From the IMG/VR virus record IMGVR_UViG_3300031143_000003, positions 1-64,000 of that record: a DNA stretch of 64,000 nucleotides. The stretch is one strand, 5' to 3'. Shown in pieces: positions 61,209 through 64,000 of the stretch. Origin of the DNA: a virus. Within the stretch, counting starts at the first letter, position 1; every line of letters begins with the position of its first letter. A program made the translations under genes and the position numbers. The notes below the pieces were generated by a model. The model ran no database searches and had not been told where the DNA came from. It saw nothing but the letters and a program-made list of their open reading frames with translations.

Positions 61209-61217
61209 TATAAATAT
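61209..61217 (-). promoter_or_regulatory. Class C (late type) motif before the gp26-like gene
   Basis: GATATTTATATAAAG, 46 bases before the chosen start and directly after the tube-gene terminator. Confidence 0.55.
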
Positions 61218-61225
61218 CATGACAT

Positions 61226-61260
61226 AAAAAAATCTCCCCAACATAAATGTCAGAGAGATC
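61226..61260 (-). terminator. Rho-independent terminator after the tail-tube gene
   Basis: Transcribed strand: ATCTCTCT pairs with GGGGAGAT (8 bp with G-T pairs), enclosing a smaller ACAT/ATGT hairpin, followed by seven T. It ends the sheath-tube transcript. The class C motif for the next unit begins a few bases later. Confidence 0.85.
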
Positions 61261-61284
61261 CTTTGCCCTACTAAGTAGCGATTA

Positions 61285-61776
61285 TTAGTAGTGTAATATA
61301 GCGAAATCATAGGCTAAACTAATGGATAATTCCATTACGCTGTCACCATTTGCCCAGTCTAGATCTCCGCCAGTAACTGCGGTTATCATTGCGCCTTTGA
61401 TTTCCCATTCTTCAACTTTATCACCAATTGGTCCAAGTATCTGAATTGTTAAATCCTTCTTATATAGATCTGCATATCCAGCTCTACCGGTTACAGATTC
61501 ATATCCTAGTCTAACCCATTCCATTGCAGCTTGAGCTGCTGATGGTACAATTGGGTCATATAGAACTATGTCCATATCTTCCCAAGTTGCAGCGCCTTGA
61601 ATCTTACGCTTTGTGTTAATGTGATCAAGTGTAATTGTTCCAAATTTTACACTTGGACGAGCCGCCTTCTTAATCATAAAAGAAGGAATACCGTCAACCA
61701 ATAGAATAAATCTATTTTGTGTTTTAGGTTGAAACTTCTTAAACATTAATTCATTTGGGTCTATTAAATTAGCCAT
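61285..61776 (-). CDS. Tail tube protein (T4 gp19-like)
   Basis: 163 residues. NRFILLVDGIPSFMIKKAARPSV at the start, then KIQGAATWEDMDIVLYDP and VEEWEIKGAMITAVTGGDLDW are classic myovirus tube features. It polymerises into the inner tube. The ribosome site GAGGAGATAAGCAA precedes the ATG. Own class C motif upstream and strong terminator downstream, as expected for an abundant late protein. Confidence 0.93.
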   Translation of the reverse strand: MANLIDPNELMFKKFQPKTQNRFILLVDGIPSFMIKKAARPSVKFGTITLDHINTKRKIQGAATWEDMDIVLYDPIVPSAAQAAMEWVRLGYESVTGRAGYADLYKKDLTIQILGPIGDKVEEWEIKGAMITAVTGGDLDWANGDSVMELSISLAYDFAILHY

Positions 61777-61794
61777 TTGCTTATCTCCTCTTTA

Positions 61795-61803
61795 TTATAA
61801 ATA
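61795..61803 (-). promoter_or_regulatory. Class C (late type) motif before the tail-tube gene
   Basis: GATATTTATAATAAAG, 19 bases before the ATG. Confidence 0.58.
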
Positions 61804-61805
61804 TC

Positions 61806-63512
61806 TTATTCGCCAAAAGTAGCACCAGTTGGCATAATATTAAAGTCAACTACTATAAATTCTGCAGCTTTAGCTGGTTGAATGTATATGTCTCCTTTCA
61901 TGATATTTCTATCTATTACATCTGCTGTATTATTAGTACTATCCATTATTACCTTAAATGCGTATAGTCCATTGTTCTGTTGAACTGATTCCATGTACGG
62001 ATTAACCGCCGATAAGAATCTTTGACGTGTTGCATCGGTATTATTTTCAAATACTAAATATTTAGATGTACTAGCTATGAACTTCTTGAGGTTTATTAAT
62101 AATCTACGTACGTTAACTCTGTCTAATGCAGTAGAGCGTTTTTGTAATGTCTTTTGTCCCCATACAACTACACCTTCACCAGGGAAAGTAGCTAATGGAT
62201 TGACTCTAGATTCATACAATGTGTCTCTATTTGCATGTGATAATTTTCGTTCTGCTCTAATTGCTGAAGCTATACCACCTCTGTTTAATCCAGCTGGTGC
62301 ATACCATTCTGCAGCTACTGCATCATTGAACGATAATACGCCTGGCATAACAACTGATGCTGGTACCCATACATTCTTACCGACTCTACTTGCAGGTATT
62401 TGAACCCATGGCCAATACATTGCTGCATAAGAATTATTTTCTGCTTCTGCCTCTGCTGTTACGTCTGTTATAGCTGCTCCAAATGGTGCTGGATCTACTA
62501 TTGCAAAACAATCTCCACGTTCTTCACATACTTGCATTAATTTTGTTACCGATGTGCCGTGATCCTTTGCATTTATACCTGGACAAGCTATCATATTGAT
62601 ATCGTATTCATCTGCATTTGATAGTAACTCTATTCCAGTTACATATGCAGCCGGCGCTATACCCTGTATGTTTGTCGATGTTATGTCACCATACATTTTC
62701 TTTTTTCCAGTAGCTTCAGTACCATTTGTACCACCACTAAATGAACCACTACTTGGTTTTGGCAAACTTCCAGTTGCAGTTGATACTCTAACTCCACCAT
62801 CTGCGTCATACCAGTCTATTGTATCAGCAATCGTTGATTCTTCTACATATACAAATTTTGATTTATTTGGATAAGATCCTAGATATTTTACATATTTCTC
62901 TGTAGAATCATATGTAGCATATTGTGTACCGATTGTTTTACCGATGTAATTTTGGGAATTTGGATCCAATGATATATTGTTCCATGTTTCCAAAACATTT
63001 CGTTTTGCAGCACTATCATCACCACGTCTAATTAGTAATGTAAATGTTCCTTTTGCCTCGTTCACAGTAGTTACTTGGAATCTAACGTCGTTAGCCGATC
63101 CGCTAACCAATATTCCATCGGTTTCTGAACCACTGTTATTCATTACTGTTCCATCGCCGATCGTTTTCAAAACAAACGATTTTAAAGTTGTTGACCCAGA
63201 TTTGAATGCATCTGCTGAAGCTCCAGTAAATGATCCTGCCATGGCTCTAACAACTGTTAATGTTCCAGAATGCTTCAAATACTGTTCAGCTGCCAGTGAT
63301 GTTAAGTACTCATATGATTGGCTACCACTTGCAAATGATGTACCAAATAATAATTCATATTCTGAAAATGAATTTACTTCAATTGGCACATTACCTGGTC
63401 CCTTCACTGTCGGTCCAACTATAGCTGCTCCGATATCTGCAATGCCTTGTGGTACAAAAGAGAAGTCTTGTTCTCTAGTGAATACACCTGGACTTACTAT
63501 TTTTTCAGCCAT
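61806..63512 (-). CDS. Contractile tail sheath protein (T4 gp18-like)
   Basis: 568 residues. VSPGVFTREQDFSFVPQGIADIG at the start and the C-terminal sheath domain (WAPASVVMPGVLSFNDAVAAEWY..., AGLNRGG, INKRRLL-like VNVRRLLINLKKFI, and FIVVDFNIMPTGATF at the end). It forms the contractile outer tail. Ribosome site TAGGAGATAAATAA. Class C motif 42 bases upstream. Confidence 0.95.
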   Translation of the reverse strand: MAEKIVSPGVFTREQDFSFVPQGIADIGAAIVGPTVKGPGNVPIEVNSFSEYELLFGTSFASGSQSYEYLTSLAAEQYLKHSGTLTVVRAMAGSFTGASADAFKSGSTTLKSFVLKTIGDGTVMNNSGSETDGILVSGSANDVRFQVTTVNEAKGTFTLLIRRGDDSAAKRNVLETWNNISLDPNSQNYIGKTIGTQYATYDSTEKYVKYLGSYPNKSKFVYVEESTIADTIDWYDADGGVRVSTATGSLPKPSSGSFSGGTNGTEATGKKKMYGDITSTNIQGIAPAAYVTGIELLSNADEYDINMIACPGINAKDHGTSVTKLMQVCEERGDCFAIVDPAPFGAAITDVTAEAEAENNSYAAMYWPWVQIPASRVGKNVWVPASVVMPGVLSFNDAVAAEWYAPAGLNRGGIASAIRAERKLSHANRDTLYESRVNPLATFPGEGVVVWGQKTLQKRSTALDRVNVRRLLINLKKFIASTSKYLVFENNTDATRQRFLSAVNPYMESVQQNNGLYAFKVIMDSTNNTADVIDRNIMKGDIYIQPAKAAEFIVVDFNIMPTGATFGE

Positions 63513-63553
63513 TTATTTATCTCCTAATTCGTTGATTTATTCGTTTAATCTTA

Positions 63554-63562
63554 TATAAATAT
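63554..63562 (-). promoter_or_regulatory. Class C (late type) motif before the tail-sheath gene
   Basis: GTATATTTATATAAG in the short gap between the sheath gene and the preceding small gene. Confidence 0.58.
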
Positions 63563-63586
63563 ACAATCTGTTTTTCAAAATACAGA

Positions 63587-63838
63587 CTAATTTGACGGTA
63601 AGAATTCACCTGTATCTATGTCTATACTACCCTGTCCATACTTATTTTTCAATAGTTCTGCCAATTTACGTTCTTTCGATTGTATATCGTCTACTGATAC
63701 AAATAGTGATGCTTCGGTTTTGTCTAGTGAATGCCTGTTCAATTGAACTTGTCCTAGTTCATGTGATATTTCTGAATATTTTGTGCGTAGATCTTTTAGT
63801 TGTGTTAATTCTTCTGGTGTAAACTTGATTTTTTCCAA
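63587..63838 (-). CDS. Small coiled-coil protein before the sheath gene
   Basis: 83 residues, helical with heptad pattern (FTPEELTQLKDLRTKYSEI; ERKLAELLKNKYG), ending YGQGSIDIDTGEFLP. This ending is shared with uncharacterised small proteins near the structural genes of other T4-like phages, from memory. Probably a minor assembly factor. Confidence 0.65.
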   Translation of the reverse strand: MEKIKFTPEELTQLKDLRTKYSEISHELGQVQLNRHSLDKTEASLFVSVDDIQSKERKLAELLKNKYGQGSIDIDTGEFLPSN

Positions 63839-63851
63839 ATTTTGGTTTCCC

Positions 63852-64000
63852 TTATAACTTTGATTTTAATTGATTAATATCGACCACTGTTTCGTGACCA
63901 ATGCTTATTTTGGCAGGTCCATATGCTATGTCGCCTCCGGTTGCCATACGTTTTTGTACGTTATCTGATATTATGAATCCATCTAACTCTATTGTGAAAC
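63852..64000 (-). CDS. C-terminal part of a protein truncated by the window edge
   Basis: The last 48 codons of a frame that enters from the right edge (VQKRMATGGDIAYGPAKISI ... VDINQLKSKL, stop at 63852). Beta-rich start and helical end. Position next to sheath suggests a structural or assembly gene. Too short to classify. Confidence 0.6.
   Translation of the reverse strand, partial: FTIELDGFIISDNVQKRMATGGDIAYGPAKISIGHETVVDINQLKSKL

Overview
The window is a contiguous stretch of a large lytic tailed phage with a contractile tail (T4-like myovirus). Every gene I accept lies on the minus strand, so transcription runs from base 64000 towards base 1. T4-type hallmarks are a tail sheath, tail tube, gp26-like baseplate protein, tape measure, LysM/gp53-like and hub proteins, a family B DNA polymerase, UvsX/RecA, a gp32-like protein, a gp41-like helicase, an Rnh-like 5'-3' exonuclease and an ATP-dependent ligase. 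The host is probably a Bacteroidota cell. One gene product ends in a type IX secretion (T9SS) sorting domain, exported proteins have Bacteroidota-style signal peptides, a DUF4494-like protein is present, and the promoters carry a TATATTTA -7 box.

Layout, from right to left (order of transcription). 64.0-53 kb holds the tail: sheath, tube, a gp26-like protein with a hidden second frame, tape measure, baseplate, and a hub fused to an M15 peptidase. 53-44 kb holds a small family-A polymerase homologue, an HNH-containing protein, ssDNA-binding protein, RecA/UvsX, exonuclease and replicative helicase. 44-34 kb holds a B12-dependent ribonucleotide reductase, an acyl-CoA thioesterase, a ThyA-family protein with the dCMP-hydroxymethylase Asn-to-Asp change, a T4 beta-glucosyltransferase homologue, dUTPase, DNA polymerase, GroES and GroEL. 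34-23 kb holds a RecB-like nuclease and a coupled sugar-nucleotide cassette (acetyltransferase, Gfo/Idh/MocA oxidoreductase, SDR epimerase, nucleotide-sugar dehydrogenase, DegT aminotransferase) with four glycosyltransferases. 22.7-12.7 kb is an accessory island. It contains several proteins sharing a T4-like capsid-targeting N-terminus, a probable lysis pair, and a secretome of a thioredoxin-fold protein, a beta-barrel and a 957-residue T9SS substrate. 12.5-0 kb holds a vWA/metallopeptidase protein, a degenerate HNH protein, DNA ligase, ThyX, many small genes and a MoxR-type AAA+ ATPase.

Three recurrent promoter types can be read by eye. Class A is TTTCCGG-N16-TATATTTA (6 copies: small early-type genes, the vWA gene and the sugar cassette). 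Class B is ATGTCA-N11-TATATT (9 copies: ThyX, GroES/EL, dCMP hydroxymethylase, ssDNA-binding protein and others). Class C is a short ATATTTATA motif before structural and other probable late genes. The spacers of A and B are constant in every copy. I read these as early, middle and late programmes, which is an inference.

The most unusual features are a predicted glucosyl-hydroxymethylcytosine pathway, a phage-encoded T9SS substrate beside an outer-membrane barrel, a repeated capsid-targeting tag with a fossil duplication, and a probable programmed frameshift upstream of the tape measure. No tRNA, CRISPR array, integrase or insertion sequence was seen. Terminase, portal, capsid and prohead protease are not in the window.
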